From Mycobacteriaceae bacterium (GTDB taxonomy: Bacteria > Actinomycetota > Actinomycetes > Mycobacteriales > Mycobacteriaceae), in contig JAFARC010000075.1 of NCBI GenBank assembly GCA_019245755.1, positions 1-57,627 on the forward strand: DNA of 57,627 nucleotides, written 5' to 3'. Made by a program: the position numbers and the translations under genes. Of this stretch, positions 11,617-20,865 are shown piece by piece. Numbering within the stretch: the stretch's first letter is position 1; every line of letters starts with the position of its first letter. A model generated the notes under the pieces. The model was not told the DNA's origin and searched no databases. It worked only from the letters and a program-made list of their open reading frames with translations.

Positions 11617-12440
11617 TGCGAAACCATCTCCAGGCTGCGGTCCCACAGCCCACGGGCCAGAACCGGGTCGTAGGCCCGCCGATTGGCCCGGGCCACCTTG
11701 TGGTTGGCGTAGTACTCGCCGGATGTCCAGTCGACACCCGGGGTCGCCGACGCCAGCCACACCAGTTCGTCGGAGCCGCGCTTCGGTCCGATCAGCACCA
11801 GATGACTGATCGGGGTGCGGTATGCCGCACGGATCCACCAGTCCCGCGCCTCACTACCGAAGTTCGACGCCACGTTGCCGGGGTGGAAAGCCGCGGTCGA
11901 AATGCCGGCGGCGTGGTAGCGGCGGTGCAGCTCCCTGGCGAACAGGATGTTCTCCAGTTTCGCGTCGCCGTAGGCCTTGGCGGCCCGGTAGCCGTGCTCG
12001 GCGTCGAGGTCGTCGATGTCCACCCGGCCGAAGAGCCGGTTGCCGACGCTGGAGGTGTTCAGCACGGTCGCGCCAGACTCGACCAGACGCTCCAGCAGCA
12101 GCGTGGTCAGCAGGAACGGGGCCAAGTGGTTGACCTGGAAGGTCTTCTCGTGGCCGTCGACGGTGACCTCGCGACGACCCATGAAGCCGCCGGCGTTGTT
12201 GGCCAGCACGTCGATCCGCGGATAGCGGTCCAGCAGCTGCCTGGCCAACGCGCGCACCTGGGCGAGGTCGGCGAAATCCGCCACGAAATGGTCAGCACCC
12301 AGCGGCGCCGCGACGGCAGCGGTCTTGTGCTCCGAGCGGCCCACAACGACCACATTCTCGCCGCTACGAGTGAGCCGGTCCGCTGCGGCGGCGCCGATGC
12401 CGTCGCTGGCGCCGGTGATGACGATGGTCCGGCCGGTCAC
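11613..12440 (-). CDS. Short-chain dehydrogenase/reductase (retinol dehydrogenase-like)
   Basis: This is a 275-aa NAD(P)-dependent SDR. The cofactor motif is ITGASDGIG (residues 8-16), followed by an FADL adenine-contact segment and the LANNAGG motif. The catalytic Ser is in NTSSVG. The usual YxxxK is replaced here by [12 protein letters not shown] (Tyr-Gly-Asp-Ala-Lys), which keeps the spacing. The size and the HPGNVASNF segment resemble retinol dehydrogenase/WW-oxidoreductase-like SDRs of actinobacteria. GTG 12440 is the family start. It is coupled to the SRPBCC gene by ATGA; the substrate may be a lipid or polyketide, but this is a guess. Confidence 0.87.
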   Translation of the reverse strand: MTGRTIVITGASDGIGAAAADRLTRSGENVVVVGRSEHKTAAVAAPLGADHFVADFADLAQVRALARQLLDRYPRIDVLANNAGGFMGRREVTVDGHEKTFQVNHLAPFLLTTLLLERLVESGATVLNTSSVGNRLFGRVDIDDLDAEHGYRAAKAYGDAKLENILFARELHRRYHAAGISTAAFHPGNVASNFGSEARDWWIRAAYRTPISHLVLIGPKRGSDELVWLASATPGVDWTSGEYYANHKVARANRRAYDPVLARGLWDRSLEMVSQ

Positions 12441-12450
12441 CTCGCCGAGG

Positions 12451-13257
12451 TTATGCCAAGAGCGCGGCCCGCATGGCCGCTTCGGGTGCCGGCCGGCCGG
12501 TGAACAGCTCGACCTGCGCGAACGCCTGGTGCAGCAGCATCTGCAGCCCACTGATCACGCTGCCACCGGCGGCTTGGACCGCGGCTGCCAACGGGGTCGG
12601 CCACGGGTCGTAGATCGCGTCCAGCAGCACCGGTGCCCGCTCGAACACGCGAAGATGCCGGGCGGCCGCAGCGGCCGGGATCGTGCTGATCAGCGCCCCG
12701 GAGGCCGCGATCTCGTCGTCAAGCCCGGCGGCGGTGAAGTCATGCCAGCGGGCGTTGACGCCGGCCTCGGCGGCCAGGGCCAGCAGCGGCTCGGTCTTGG
12801 CTTGGTTGCGGGCCACCACCGTCACCCGCCGCACCCCGAGCCGGCCGGCGCCGACCACCGCCGCGCGTGCGGTGCCGCCGGCGCCTACCACCACCACGTC
12901 GCCCGACACCGCACCCAGCGCGCCGGTGATCCCCTCCACGTCGGTGTTGTCGGCCCGCCAGCCGGTCGCGGTGTGCACCAGGGTGTTGGCCGAGCCGACA
13001 AGTTCGGCGCGCGCCGTGCGCTCGTCAGCGAACCGCAGCGCGGCGAACTTCCCCGGCATCGTGACCGAGACTCCAACCCACTCGGGCCCGAAACCACCGA
13101 CCAGCGTCGGCAACTCGGCGCCCGTGCACTCGATGCGGTCATAGGTCCAGTCCGTCAGGCCGAGCGCGCGGTAGGCGGCCAGGTGCAGCCGCGGCGAGCG
13201 GGAATGCGCTATGGGTGAGCCCAGCACCGCCGCGCGGCGCGCGCCGTCAGCGGTCAT
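12451..13257 (-). CDS. aroE: Shikimate dehydrogenase
   Basis: AroE (268 aa) reduces 3-dehydroshikimate to shikimate with NADPH. The N-terminal substrate domain has GSPIAHSRSPRLH, the catalytic Lys lies in VTMPGKFAAL, and the cofactor domain has VVGAGGTARAAV. The C-terminal GLQMLLHQAFAQ helix is typical. It starts 25 bp after mltG, matching Rv2553c-Rv2552c of M. tuberculosis. There aroE is separated from aroC by about ten genes; in this window only an SRPBCC/SDR pair stands between them. Confidence 0.95.
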   Translation of the reverse strand: MTADGARRAAVLGSPIAHSRSPRLHLAAYRALGLTDWTYDRIECTGAELPTLVGGFGPEWVGVSVTMPGKFAALRFADERTARAELVGSANTLVHTATGWRADNTDVEGITGALGAVSGDVVVVGAGGTARAAVVGAGRLGVRRVTVVARNQAKTEPLLALAAEAGVNARWHDFTAAGLDDEIAASGALISTIPAAAAARHLRVFERAPVLLDAIYDPWPTPLAAAVQAAGGSVISGLQMLLHQAFAQVELFTGRPAPEAAMRAALLA

Positions 13258-13281
13258 CGTGCTGCTCTTCGCCGGCGAGGC

Positions 13282-14589
13282 TCATCGCGCGCTGTCGAGG
13301 ACACCGTTGCGCTTGGCCAGCTCGATATTCGCCAGGTGCTCCTGGTAATCCTTGGTGAACAGCGTGGTGCCCTGCATGTCGACGGTCACGAAATACAGCC
13401 AGTCGCCGGGGTCGGGCCGCACGGCGGCGCTCAGTGCCGGATCGCCCGGCGAGCAGATCGGCGTCGCGGGCAGGCCCTCGTCGACGTAGGTGTTCCACGG
13501 TGTGTCGGCGGCTCGGTCGGCGTCGGTGGTGGCGACCTCCTGGCGGTCCAGCGGATAGTTCACGGTGGAGTCGAACTCGAGCTTCTGGCGGACCTGCAGC
13601 CGGTTGTAGATCACCCGAGCGACCTTCGCGAAGTCGGCGGGCTTGGACTCCCGCTGCACCAGCGACGCGACGGTGAGGATCTGGTACGGCGACATCCTGA
13701 ACTGGTTAGCGGTGTCGAGCAGGCCACTCTGCGTGTACTGGTTCGTACTCGATTCGATCAGCGACGCCAACGTCTCCTGCGGCGGTGCCGACGGGTCGAT
13801 GTTCCAGGTGCCCGGCGCGATCAGTCCTTCCAGCCGGCGATGGTCACCGTTCATCGCGCCGACCTGCTTGGCGGCCCAGTCCGGCACGTTGAGCAGCGAC
13901 GGTGACTCGTTGGCGGCCACCCGGCGCAGGTCTTCGACCGATGCGCAGCGACGCTGCCCGTCCAGCTGCACACACGACGCGCGCGAGATCAAGCTGAAGA
14001 TGCCCTCGGTGACGGCGTTGGTCTTGACGTCCTGCACGTCGTCGAGTTGCCTGCCCTCGGGGATGACCAGCTTGCCGACACGGTTCTGCGGGTCGGTCAG
14101 CCGTCGGACCGCGTCGGCGGCCGGGATCTCGGTGCGCAACTTGTAGAAGCCCGGCTGGATCGACGACATCGACGAATTGCCGTGCGCCGCATCGACAAAC
14201 GCTCGAACTGTGGCGACGATCTGGTGGTCGTGCAGGGTCTCGCCGATCGCGGTGGTGGAGTCGCCATCGTGGATTTGAATCACCACGTCGTTCCTGCCCG
14301 AGCCGGTGTAGTCGCTACCTGAGCCAAAAATGCTGTGCCACAACTTCGATCCCAGGAACACCGCAGCGACGACGATGACGATGAACGTCGCCAGCGCGAC
14401 AGACGCTGCCGCGCGGCGGCGACGGCGGCCCCGCTGGGCCCGCATCCGCTGGCTGCGCGTCATCGCATGCCGCGGCGGTCCAACCGCCACCGGCTGCGCG
14501 CGTCTGCCCTCGACGAGTCGCGGCGATCCGGCGCGGCGCTCGCGCGGACTCGACGCTGCCACCCACCGGCGCCCTTCCTCGTCAGCCAT
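13282..14589 (-). CDS. mltG: Endolytic murein transglycosylase MltG
   Basis: MltG (435 aa) is a membrane-anchored lytic transglycosylase that cleaves nascent glycan strands. A basic cytoplasmic N-terminus of about 60 residues precedes one transmembrane helix (about residues 61-83, [19 protein letters not shown]). The YceG/LysM-like domain follows, with the catalytic Glu in the [18 protein letters not shown] segment and the downstream VIYNRL motif. The C-terminal DWLYFVT motif is conserved. The ATG overlaps ruvX by 8 bp, and the order alaS-ruvX-mltG-aroE matches Rv2555c-Rv2552c. Confidence 0.93.
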   Translation of the reverse strand: MADEEGRRWVAASSPRERRAGSPRLVEGRRAQPVAVGPPRHAMTRSQRMRAQRGRRRRRAAASVALATFIVIVVAAVFLGSKLWHSIFGSGSDYTGSGRNDVVIQIHDGDSTTAIGETLHDHQIVATVRAFVDAAHGNSSMSSIQPGFYKLRTEIPAADAVRRLTDPQNRVGKLVIPEGRQLDDVQDVKTNAVTEGIFSLISRASCVQLDGQRRCASVEDLRRVAANESPSLLNVPDWAAKQVGAMNGDHRRLEGLIAPGTWNIDPSAPPQETLASLIESSTNQYTQSGLLDTANQFRMSPYQILTVASLVQRESKPADFAKVARVIYNRLQVRQKLEFDSTVNYPLDRQEVATTDADRAADTPWNTYVDEGLPATPICSPGDPALSAAVRPDPGDWLYFVTVDMQGTTLFTKDYQEHLANIELAKRNGVLDSAR

Positions 14590-15082
14590 CGTCGGCCTCT
14601 CGACGCGATGACGCTCGGCGCTCGTCCAGCCAGGCCTGCAAAATCGCGACCGCCGCGGCCTGGTCGATCACCGCACGCTGCCCCCTGGCGCGGATGCCCG
14701 CGTCACGCAGCGACCGCGACGCGGCAACCGTCGTCAACCGTTCGTCGGCCAGCCGCACCGGGATCGGCGCGATCCGGTCGGCCAGCGCGTCGGCCAGGGT
14801 GAGCGCGTCCTGCGCCGCGGGCCCGGTGCGGTCGTCGAGCGTGCGCGGCAGCCCCACCACGACCTCCACGACGTCCCGATCGGCAACCAGCTCGGCCAAC
14901 CGCCGCAGGTGCCTGCCGGAGCGGTCGCGGCGCACCGTTTCCACCGGCGTGGCAAGAATGCCGTCGGGGTCGCTGCCGGCCACCCCGATGCGCACGCTGC
15001 CGACGTCGATTCCGAGACGGCGCCCCCGGCCGGGATCGTCGCTGCCGGGCCGATCCGGCAGTCGGTGCTGCTCGCGGCGCAC
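14582..15082 (-). CDS. ruvX: Holliday junction resolvase-like RuvX (YqgF family)
   Basis: RuvX/YqgF (166 aa) is an RNase H-fold nuclease linked to rRNA processing and recombination. The first acidic residue is in [15 protein letters not shown], the second in [11 protein letters not shown], and the third group in the [11 protein letters not shown] and [16 protein letters not shown] segments. The GTG at 15082 lies 4 bp behind the alaS stop and reproduces the basic N-terminus seen in the M. tuberculosis homologue Rv2554c; the upstream extension of the frame is within alaS. It is translationally coupled to alaS and mltG. Confidence 0.92.
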   Translation of the reverse strand: MRREQHRLPDRPGSDDPGRGRRLGIDVGSVRIGVAGSDPDGILATPVETVRRDRSGRHLRRLAELVADRDVVEVVVGLPRTLDDRTGPAAQDALTLADALADRIAPIPVRLADERLTTVAASRSLRDAGIRARGQRAVIDQAAAVAILQAWLDERRASSRREADDG

Positions 15083-15086
15083 CCGG

Positions 15087-17783
15087 CTAACCCCGCGCGA
15101 TCTCGGATCGGAGTGCGGCAAGCGCGGCGTCGATCCCGGCCGGCGTCCGCCCCGACCCCTGGGCCAGATCGGGCTTGCCACCGCCGCGGCCCTCAACCGC
15201 CGCGCCGAGCGTGTGCACCAGATCGTCGGCACGCAAACCCAGGTGCTGCGCCGCGGCGTTGACCGCAACCACGTACGGCACGGTGTTGTCCTCGCCCTCG
15301 GCGATCAGCGCCACCACGGCCGGGTCGGTGCCCAGGCGGCCGCGGATATCACCGACCAGGCTGCGCAGCTCCCCCGCCGTCGACTCCCCGGACATTCGCT
15401 GGGCCACCAGTTGGACCCTACCGACATGCTCGGCGCCGGCAAGAGCATTGGTCGCCGCCGCGCGCGCGGCTGCCTGCTTTGTTCGCTCAAGTTCCTTTTC
15501 CGCGGCCCTGAGCCGCTCGACCAGGTTCGCGACGCGGGCCGGCACCTCCTCGGAGGGCACCTTCAACGACGACGCGAGACCGGCCAGCAGCGCGCGCTCC
15601 TTGGTTAGGTAGCGGAACGATTCCAGGCCGACATAGGCCTCCACCCGACGAACACCTGACCCCACCGACGACTCGCCCAGAATCGTCACCGGCCCGACGC
15701 GCGCCGAGTTGTGCACGTGGGTGCCGCCGCACAACTCGAGCGAGAACGGCCCGCCGATCTCGACGACCCGCACCCGCTCGGGATACTGCTCGCCGAACAA
15801 CGCCATCGCGCCCATCGCCTTGGCCTTGTCGAGATCGGTGACGAAGTCGTGCACTTCATAGTCGGCCTCGACGGCTTCGTTGGTGACCTCTTCGATCTGC
15901 ACGCGCTGGTCATCGGTCAGCGGGCCCTGCCAGCGGAAGTCGAACCGCAGGTAGCCGGGTCGGTTCAGGGAGCCGGCCTGAACGGCGTTGGGGCCCAGCA
16001 CTTGGCGCAGCGCGGCGTGTACCAGGTGGGTGCCGGAATGGCCCTGGGTCGCGCCGTGGCGCCAGCGGGGGTCCACCGCCGCGATCACCGTGTCGCCCTC
16101 GACGAACTCGCCGGACTCGACGTTGACCCGATGGCTGAAAACCGTCTTGGCGATCTTCTGCACGTCGGTGACCGCCGCCTTCGCGGTCCCGTTCGCGCCG
16201 GTGCCGCTGATCGTGCCCTCATCGGCAATCTGACCGCCGGACTCGGCATACAGCGGTGTGCGGTCGAGGATGAGCTCAACTCGCTGCGCGCCCTGGGTTT
16301 CCGGCCCGTGCGCCGCCACCGGCACCCGCTTACCGTCCACGAAGATGCCGAGAACCTTTGCCTCGGAGGCCAGTTCGTTGAAGCCGGTGAACTCGGTCGG
16401 TCCGGTGTCGATCAACTCGCGGTACGCCGACAGGTCGGCGTGCGCCTGCTTGCGGGCGGCCGCGTCGGCCTTGGCGCGTTGCCGCTGCTCGGCCATCAGC
16501 GTGCGGAAGCCCTGCTCGTCGACCGCCAGACCGGCTTCGGAGGCCATCTCGAGGGTGAGATCGATTGGGAAGCCGTAGGTGTCGTGCAGCGTGAACGCGT
16601 CTGTTCCGGACACCACCGTGGCGCCGGAGGCCTTGGTGGCCTGCGCGGCTTCCTCGAACAGCCGTGAGCCCGACGCGAGCGTGCGGTTGAACGCGGTCTC
16701 CTCGGCGACCGCGATCCGGTTGATGCGATCGAAGTCGGTGACGAGCTCGGGATAGGACGGGCCCATCGAATCGCGCACCGTGGCCACCAGCTCGCCGACG
16801 ATCGGGGTGTCGATGCCGAGCAGTTTGGCGGAACGCACAATCCGGCGCAGCAGTCGGCGCAGCACGTAGCCACGGCCGTCATTGCCTGGGCTGACGCCGT
16901 CGCCGATCAGGATCGCCGCGGTGCGGCTGTGGTCGGCGATGATCCGGTAGCGCACGTCATCGTCATGCCGGCCGGTGCCGTAGGCGCGCGGCGCGAACTC
17001 GCCGACCTTGTCGATGACCGGCCTGAGCAGATCCGTTTCATAAACATTATCGACCCCCTGCAAAACGCAAGCCACCCGCTCGACGCCCATCCCGGTGTCG
17101 ATGTTCTTGCGCGGCAACGGACCAAGGATGTCGAAGTCGGTCTTGGCGGTACCCTCGCCACGAACGTTCTGCATGAACACGAGGTTCCAGATCTCGATGT
17201 AGCGGTCCTCGCTCGCGGCGGGGCCGCCCTCGGGGCCGAATTCCGGGCCGCGGTCGTAGTAGATCTCCGACGACGGGCCGCACGGTCCCGGGATGCCCAT
17301 CGACCAGTAGTTGTCGGCCATGCCGCGGCGCTGGATGCGGTCAAGCGGCAGGCCGGCCACCTCCTGCCAGAGCCGCACGGCCTCGTCGTCGTCGATATAG
17401 ACGGTCGCCCAAAGCCTTTCCGGATCAAGGCCGTAGCCACCCTCGCCGACCGGCTTGGTCAGCAAGCTCCACGCCAGCTCGATGGCGCCGCGCTTGAAGT
17501 AGTCGCCGAACGAGAAGTTCCCGGCCATCTGGAAGAACGTGTTGTGCCGGGTGGTGATGCCGACCTCGTCGATGTCGGGCGTGCGGACACACTTCTGGAT
17601 GCTGGTGGCGGTGCGGTACGGCGGGGTGCGCTGACCGAGGAAGTACGGCACGAACTGGACCATGCCGGCATTGACGAACAGCAGGTTGGGGTCATCGAGG
17701 ATCACCGAGGCGCTGGGCACCTCGGTGTGACCCGCCTTCACGAAGTGGTCCAGGAACCGCTTCCTGATCTCGTGTGTCTGCAC
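15087..17783 (-). CDS. alaS: Alanyl-tRNA synthetase
   Basis: AlaRS (898 aa, against about 904 in M. tuberculosis) charges tRNA-Ala and edits Ser/Gly mischarging. The class II catalytic core begins [21 protein letters not shown]. The editing domain has [12 protein letters not shown], with the Zn-binding HxxxH, and a later [10 protein letters not shown] motif. A DHHA1 C-terminal domain ends the protein. GTG 17783 is the family start. The frame stays open upstream to 18014, but this is only the tandem repeat in the leader. ruvX follows 4 bp later. No T-box-like specifier was recognised upstream. Confidence 0.96.
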   Translation of the reverse strand: MQTHEIRKRFLDHFVKAGHTEVPSASVILDDPNLLFVNAGMVQFVPYFLGQRTPPYRTATSIQKCVRTPDIDEVGITTRHNTFFQMAGNFSFGDYFKRGAIELAWSLLTKPVGEGGYGLDPERLWATVYIDDDEAVRLWQEVAGLPLDRIQRRGMADNYWSMGIPGPCGPSSEIYYDRGPEFGPEGGPAASEDRYIEIWNLVFMQNVRGEGTAKTDFDILGPLPRKNIDTGMGVERVACVLQGVDNVYETDLLRPVIDKVGEFAPRAYGTGRHDDDVRYRIIADHSRTAAILIGDGVSPGNDGRGYVLRRLLRRIVRSAKLLGIDTPIVGELVATVRDSMGPSYPELVTDFDRINRIAVAEETAFNRTLASGSRLFEEAAQATKASGATVVSGTDAFTLHDTYGFPIDLTLEMASEAGLAVDEQGFRTLMAEQRQRAKADAAARKQAHADLSAYRELIDTGPTEFTGFNELASEAKVLGIFVDGKRVPVAAHGPETQGAQRVELILDRTPLYAESGGQIADEGTISGTGANGTAKAAVTDVQKIAKTVFSHRVNVESGEFVEGDTVIAAVDPRWRHGATQGHSGTHLVHAALRQVLGPNAVQAGSLNRPGYLRFDFRWQGPLTDDQRVQIEEVTNEAVEADYEVHDFVTDLDKAKAMGAMALFGEQYPERVRVVEIGGPFSLELCGGTHVHNSARVGPVTILGESSVGSGVRRVEAYVGLESFRYLTKERALLAGLASSLKVPSEEVPARVANLVERLRAAEKELERTKQAAARAAATNALAGAEHVGRVQLVAQRMSGESTAGELRSLVGDIRGRLGTDPAVVALIAEGEDNTVPYVVAVNAAAQHLGLRADDLVHTLGAAVEGRGGGKPDLAQGSGRTPAGIDAALAALRSEIARG

Positions 17784-17813
17784 TGCTGTTGTCGTCCTCG
17801 TCTGTGTCGTCTC

Positions 17814-17994
17814 ATGTCGTCGGCCCGGCGACTCCGGCGTCTTATGTCGTCGGCCGGGCGACTCCGGCGTCTTATGTCGTCGGCCAGGGCGACGCCGGCG
17901 TGTTATGTCGTCGGCCCGGCGACTCCGGCGTGTTATGTCGTCGGCCGGGCGACTCCGGTGTGTTATGTCGTCGGCCCGGCGACTCCGGTGTGTT
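17814..17994. repeat. Six-copy 30-bp tandem repeat in the alaS leader
   Basis: Units start at 17814, 17844, 17874, 17905, 17935 and 17965. Each opens with ATGTCGTCGGCC on the plus strand and is 30 bp, except unit 3, which is 31 bp. The centre alternates between GGCCCGGCG (units 1, 4, 6) and GGCCGGGCG (units 2, 5), which hints at a 60-bp higher-order unit. Each contains CCGG-N5-CCGG, able to form a short hairpin. The 17784-18082 interval holds no gene: the array fills most of it, and the alaS promoter presumably lies on its far side. Confidence 0.93.
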
Positions 17995-18082
17995 AACCGA
18001 TCTATCGACCGCACTACAGTACCGGCCCGTCGACCCGACCTGAAAAGTCAACGATCCGGCCCGCGCGGTAGTGCCGGACTGC

Positions 18083-18484
18083 TCAGCCCGTCAGGAAACT
18101 CAGCCGTACCGAGCGGCGGGGGTTGTCCCTATTGAGGTCGACCAGCACCACACTCTGCCAAGTACCCAGCAAGGGCTTGCCGTTATGCACGGGAACGGTG
18201 ACCGACGGGGAGACCAGCGCCGGCAGCACGTGGTCGGCGCCATGACCGCGGGACCCGTGGGCATGGCGATAGCGTTCGTCTCTGGGCAGCAGCCGCTCCA
18301 GGCTGTCGACGAGGTCGTCGTCGGACCCCGCGCCGGTCTCGATGATGGCCACCCCGGCGGTCGCGTGCGGGACGAAGACGTTGCACAGGCCATCGCCCCG
18401 CGGGGCACAAAACGACCTGAGCTGATCGGTCAGGTCGACGGTCCGGCGCCGTGCGGTGTCGATGTCAAGTACATCGGAGTCCAC
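18083..18484 (-). CDS. YjbQ / UPF0047 family protein
   Basis: This 133-aa protein belongs to the UPF0047 (YjbQ, PF01894) family, compact beta-sandwich proteins some of which have weak thiamine-phosphate synthase activity. Family marks include the FVPHATAGVAIIE segment with the conserved His, the DHVLPALVSPSVTVPV stretch, and the GTWQSVVLVDLN motif near the end. It corresponds in position and size to Rv2556c, immediately upstream of alaS. The tandem repeat array separates it from alaS, so it is probably transcribed separately. Confidence 0.88.
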   Translation of the reverse strand: MDSDVLDIDTARRRTVDLTDQLRSFCAPRGDGLCNVFVPHATAGVAIIETGAGSDDDLVDSLERLLPRDERYRHAHGSRGHGADHVLPALVSPSVTVPVHNGKPLLGTWQSVVLVDLNRDNPRRSVRLSFLTG

Positions 18485-18571
18485 GAAGCCAGCCTACGGC
18501 CCTTCGGCAGGGGCGGTTCGGGACCTTCGCCCCTCTCCGGCCGCCGCCCCGGATCCATAGCGTCGCGGGGT

Positions 18572-19207
18572 ATGGGGAATGAACGACGGTGGCTCGCGGG
18601 CGCGGTGCTCGCGATGGGCACCGAGGCGCTGTACAAGCGGGTGGTGCGGCCGTGGATGTACACCTGGGGGGCCTATCCCGACGAGGTTCACGCGGCGCTG
18701 CCCGGCGACGAGCTGGTGACGGCGACCACACCGCGCAGCACGCGGGGGGTGACGATCGAGGCACCGGTCGAGGCGGTGTGGCCGTGGCTTGCCCAGATCG
18801 GCGAAGACCGCGGCGGCTTCTACAGCTACGACTGGCTCGAGCGGTCGGTGGGCGCCGAGACCCACGACACGAACACGATTCATCCCGAATGGCAGGAGCT
18901 GCAGGTCGGCGACCCGGTGTGGCTGGTCCGCCGGTACGGCCCGATGGCCCGGCAGGTGGTTGCCGCCGTCGCACCCAAGTCGCACCTGGTGCTGATGTCC
19001 GAGCCCGATTTCGACCGACTGTCGCGGGGTGAGAGAGCGCGTGGATCGTGGGCCTTTTATCTGGTGCCGGAGGGCCCACGGACGCGGCTGCTGGCGCGCG
19101 GCAGCGGGGGCGCCGTCGGGGTCGCCACCTTCGACATCCCGCAGTTCGTGATGGAGCAGAAGATGCTGCGCGGCATCCGCGACCGCGCGCAAACGGCCAA
19201 CGACTGA
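18572..19207 (+). CDS. SRPBCC family protein
   Basis: This 211-aa protein has a hydrophobic N-terminal helix (about residues 7-20, WLAGAVLAMGTEAL) and then an SRPBCC ligand-binding domain: the TIEAPVEAVWPWLAQIGEDRGG segment followed by YSYDWLERSVG is typical of a mycobacterial subfamily. The ATG at 18572 follows a possible TAGCGT -10 box by 8 bp. It is divergent from the YjbQ gene. Ligand and function are unknown. Confidence 0.8.
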   Translation: MGNERRWLAGAVLAMGTEALYKRVVRPWMYTWGAYPDEVHAALPGDELVTATTPRSTRGVTIEAPVEAVWPWLAQIGEDRGGFYSYDWLERSVGAETHDTNTIHPEWQELQVGDPVWLVRRYGPMARQVVAAVAPKSHLVLMSEPDFDRLSRGERARGSWAFYLVPEGPRTRLLARGSGGAVGVATFDIPQFVMEQKMLRGIRDRAQTAND

Positions 19208-19255
19208 ACGCTGGGGCGAAGGCCTTGAAACGCCTCCGCCTGGGGAGCAAGGTAG

Positions 19256-19930
19256 GTGGTGGACCGGTGGCGCCGCCGGGGCGCTGCCCCGAACGAACAG
19301 GGGTTGACCGTGTACGCACGCTCCACCACGATTCAGGCGCAGGACTCGGCCATCGATGCCGGAATTGCGCATGTTCGCGATGAGGTTATGCCCGCGCTGG
19401 AGGCCACCGACGGCTGCGTGGGCATCTCGCTTCTGGTTGACCGGGAGTCCGGCCGCTGCATCGCCACCAGCGCCTGGGAAACCGAGGAGGCCATGCGCGC
19501 GAGCGAGGATCGGGTACAGCCGGTGCGGGATCGGGCCGCTGAGATGTTCGGCGGCACGGCGCAGGTCCAGGAGTGGGAGATCGCGTTGTTGCACCGGGAT
19601 CACCGCTCGGGCGAGGGCGCCTGTGTGCGGGCGACGTGGCTGCGTGCCGCGCGGGGCCAGCTCGACCGGGCCGCTGAGTTCTACAAGTCGACGGTGCTGC
19701 CGTCGGTGGAGGAGCTCGACGGGTTCTGTAGCGCCAGCCTGATGATCGACCGGGCATCCGGTCTTGCGGTGTCGTCGGCGACGTTCGACAGCCGCGACGC
19801 GATGGACCGCAATCGCGAGCAGGCCCGGTCGCTGCGCGCCACCCGGTTGCGCGAACTGGGCGCCGACCAGATCGATGTGGGCGAATTCGACCTGGCGCTG
19901 GCCCATCTGCGGGTCCCTGAGCTGGCCTGA
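19256..19930 (+). CDS. Rv2557/Rv2558-like two-domain ABM-fold protein
   Basis: The protein (224 aa from the GTG at 19256) contains two tandem ferredoxin-like, antibiotic-biosynthesis-monooxygenase-type halves. The first is around [23 protein letters not shown] and the second around [22 protein letters not shown], each with an SGR/SGL turn and an arginine-rich end. M. tuberculosis carries two such paralogues, Rv2557 and Rv2558, described as starvation-induced; here only one copy is present. Starts at 19259 (GTG), 19303 (TTG) or 19309 (GTG) are possible. Enzymatic activity is unproven. Confidence 0.82.
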   Translation: MVDRWRRRGAAPNEQGLTVYARSTTIQAQDSAIDAGIAHVRDEVMPALEATDGCVGISLLVDRESGRCIATSAWETEEAMRASEDRVQPVRDRAAEMFGGTAQVQEWEIALLHRDHRSGEGACVRATWLRAARGQLDRAAEFYKSTVLPSVEELDGFCSASLMIDRASGLAVSSATFDSRDAMDRNREQARSLRATRLRELGADQIDVGEFDLALAHLRVPELA

Positions 19931-19937
19931 GCTTCGT

Positions 19938-20408
19938 TCAGAGCGCCTTGAGCACGGCGTCGAGCCGCTCGTAGCCCTCGCGCATGCCGTCTTGCATGCC
20001 GGAAGACAGCAGTGCATCGCGCGCCGCGGTGGTGGGGCAGATGGACCGGCCGCGTAGCCGGGTGCGCCCGCCGAGGTCCTCGAAGGTCATGAAGTCGAGA
20101 TTCACCATGTCGGGCGCGCCTTCGAACTCAAAGGTCTGGATGACGAACTCGTTGGATCGCACGGTGTGGAACACGCCGTTGAACCAGTACTCGCCGTCGG
20201 GCCCGCGGTGCAGGTAGCGGTAGCCGCCGCCGGTGCGGAAGTCCCAGCGGTCGACCTCCATCTCGTGGCGGGCCGGCCCGAGCCATTGCTTGACCAGCTC
20301 GGGCTCGGCGTGGGCGCGGAACACCGCGGCCACGGGGGCGTCGAATTCGCGGCTGAACTCCATGGCGAGCGTGTCGACCGGCGCGTTGAGGTTCAGTGGG
20401 TGCGTCAT
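19938..20408 (-). CDS. AHSA1/SRPBCC domain protein
   Basis: This 156-aa SRPBCC protein of the AHSA1 (activator of Hsp90 ATPase homologue 1-like) family opens with the family pattern: FSREFDAPVAAVFRAHAEPELVKQWLGP. A GGGYRYLHRGPDGEYWFNGV hairpin and a SGMQDGMREGYERLD C-terminal helix follow. It is translationally coupled (ATGA at 20405-20408) to the ArsR-type regulator upstream. ArsR-AHSA1 pairs are common in actinobacteria; the regulator normally controls its own operon. The natural ligand is not known. Confidence 0.88.
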   Translation of the reverse strand: MTHPLNLNAPVDTLAMEFSREFDAPVAAVFRAHAEPELVKQWLGPARHEMEVDRWDFRTGGGYRYLHRGPDGEYWFNGVFHTVRSNEFVIQTFEFEGAPDMVNLDFMTFEDLGGRTRLRGRSICPTTAARDALLSSGMQDGMREGYERLDAVLKAL

Positions 20409-20803
20409 TTGCGGTTCTCCTCGTGGTCGTCGGATTGTGTTGGGTCGTTGGTGAAGTCGTCTGCCGAGGTGATCCTCGCCAGCAGTGCGTCGAGCCGGCG
20501 GTAGTTGCGTTCGGCGGTCAGCCGGTAGCCGTCGATCCAGGCGGTGAGGCTTTCCAGCGCGGCCGGGTCGAGGTGCACCGGGCGGCGCTGCGCGTCGCGG
20601 CTGCGGGTCACCAAGCCGGCGTGCTCCAGCACCTGGATGTGCTTGGAGACGGCTTGTTTGGTGATGTCGAACGGGGCAGCCAGCTCGTTGACCGTGGCAG
20701 CCCCGCGCGACAGCCGCGCCACGATCGCCCGCCGGACGGGGTCGGCGAGTGCCGTGAACGCGCGGTCCAGCTGCGCGTTGGCATCATCGACGCTGGTGCC
20801 CAC
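20405..20803 (-). CDS. ArsR-family transcriptional regulator
   Basis: This 132-aa winged-helix repressor has the ArsR core: AFTALADPVRRAIVARLS, then NELAAPFDITKQAVSKHIQVLEHAGLV as the helix-turn-helix, then the wing. No metal-binding CxC motif is present, so it probably senses something other than a thiophilic metal. The GTG at 20803 is used. It forms a two-gene operon with the AHSA1-like gene. An inverted repeat just upstream is a plausible autoregulatory operator. Confidence 0.9.
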   Translation of the reverse strand: MGTSVDDANAQLDRAFTALADPVRRAIVARLSRGAATVNELAAPFDITKQAVSKHIQVLEHAGLVTRSRDAQRRPVHLDPAALESLTAWIDGYRLTAERNYRRLDALLARITSADDFTNDPTQSDDHEENRK

Positions 20804-20805
20804 TT

Positions 20806-20841
20806 AGTCAACCTTTACTTTGATCAATGAGTTGGTTGACA
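20806..20841. promoter_or_regulatory. Inverted repeat operator upstream of arsR-AHSA1
   Basis: GTCAACC (20807-20813) and GGTTGAC (20834-20840) form a perfect 7-bp inverted repeat with a 20-bp AT-rich centre, only 3 bp before the arsR start. On the minus strand the distal arm lies in TTGTCA, which could double as a -35 box. Confidence 0.55.
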
Positions 20842-20865
20842 ACTTAGAGGGGTGCGTCCGCCCCG

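Noticed and set aside
17814..17994. CRISPR array
   Set aside because: The 30-bp units are directly abutting with no unique spacers, and no cas genes are nearby.
17784..18014. Open frame extending alaS by 77 residues through the leader
   Set aside because: The extension is translated tandem repeat and basic low-complexity sequence; the AlaRS family N-terminus begins at GTG 17783.
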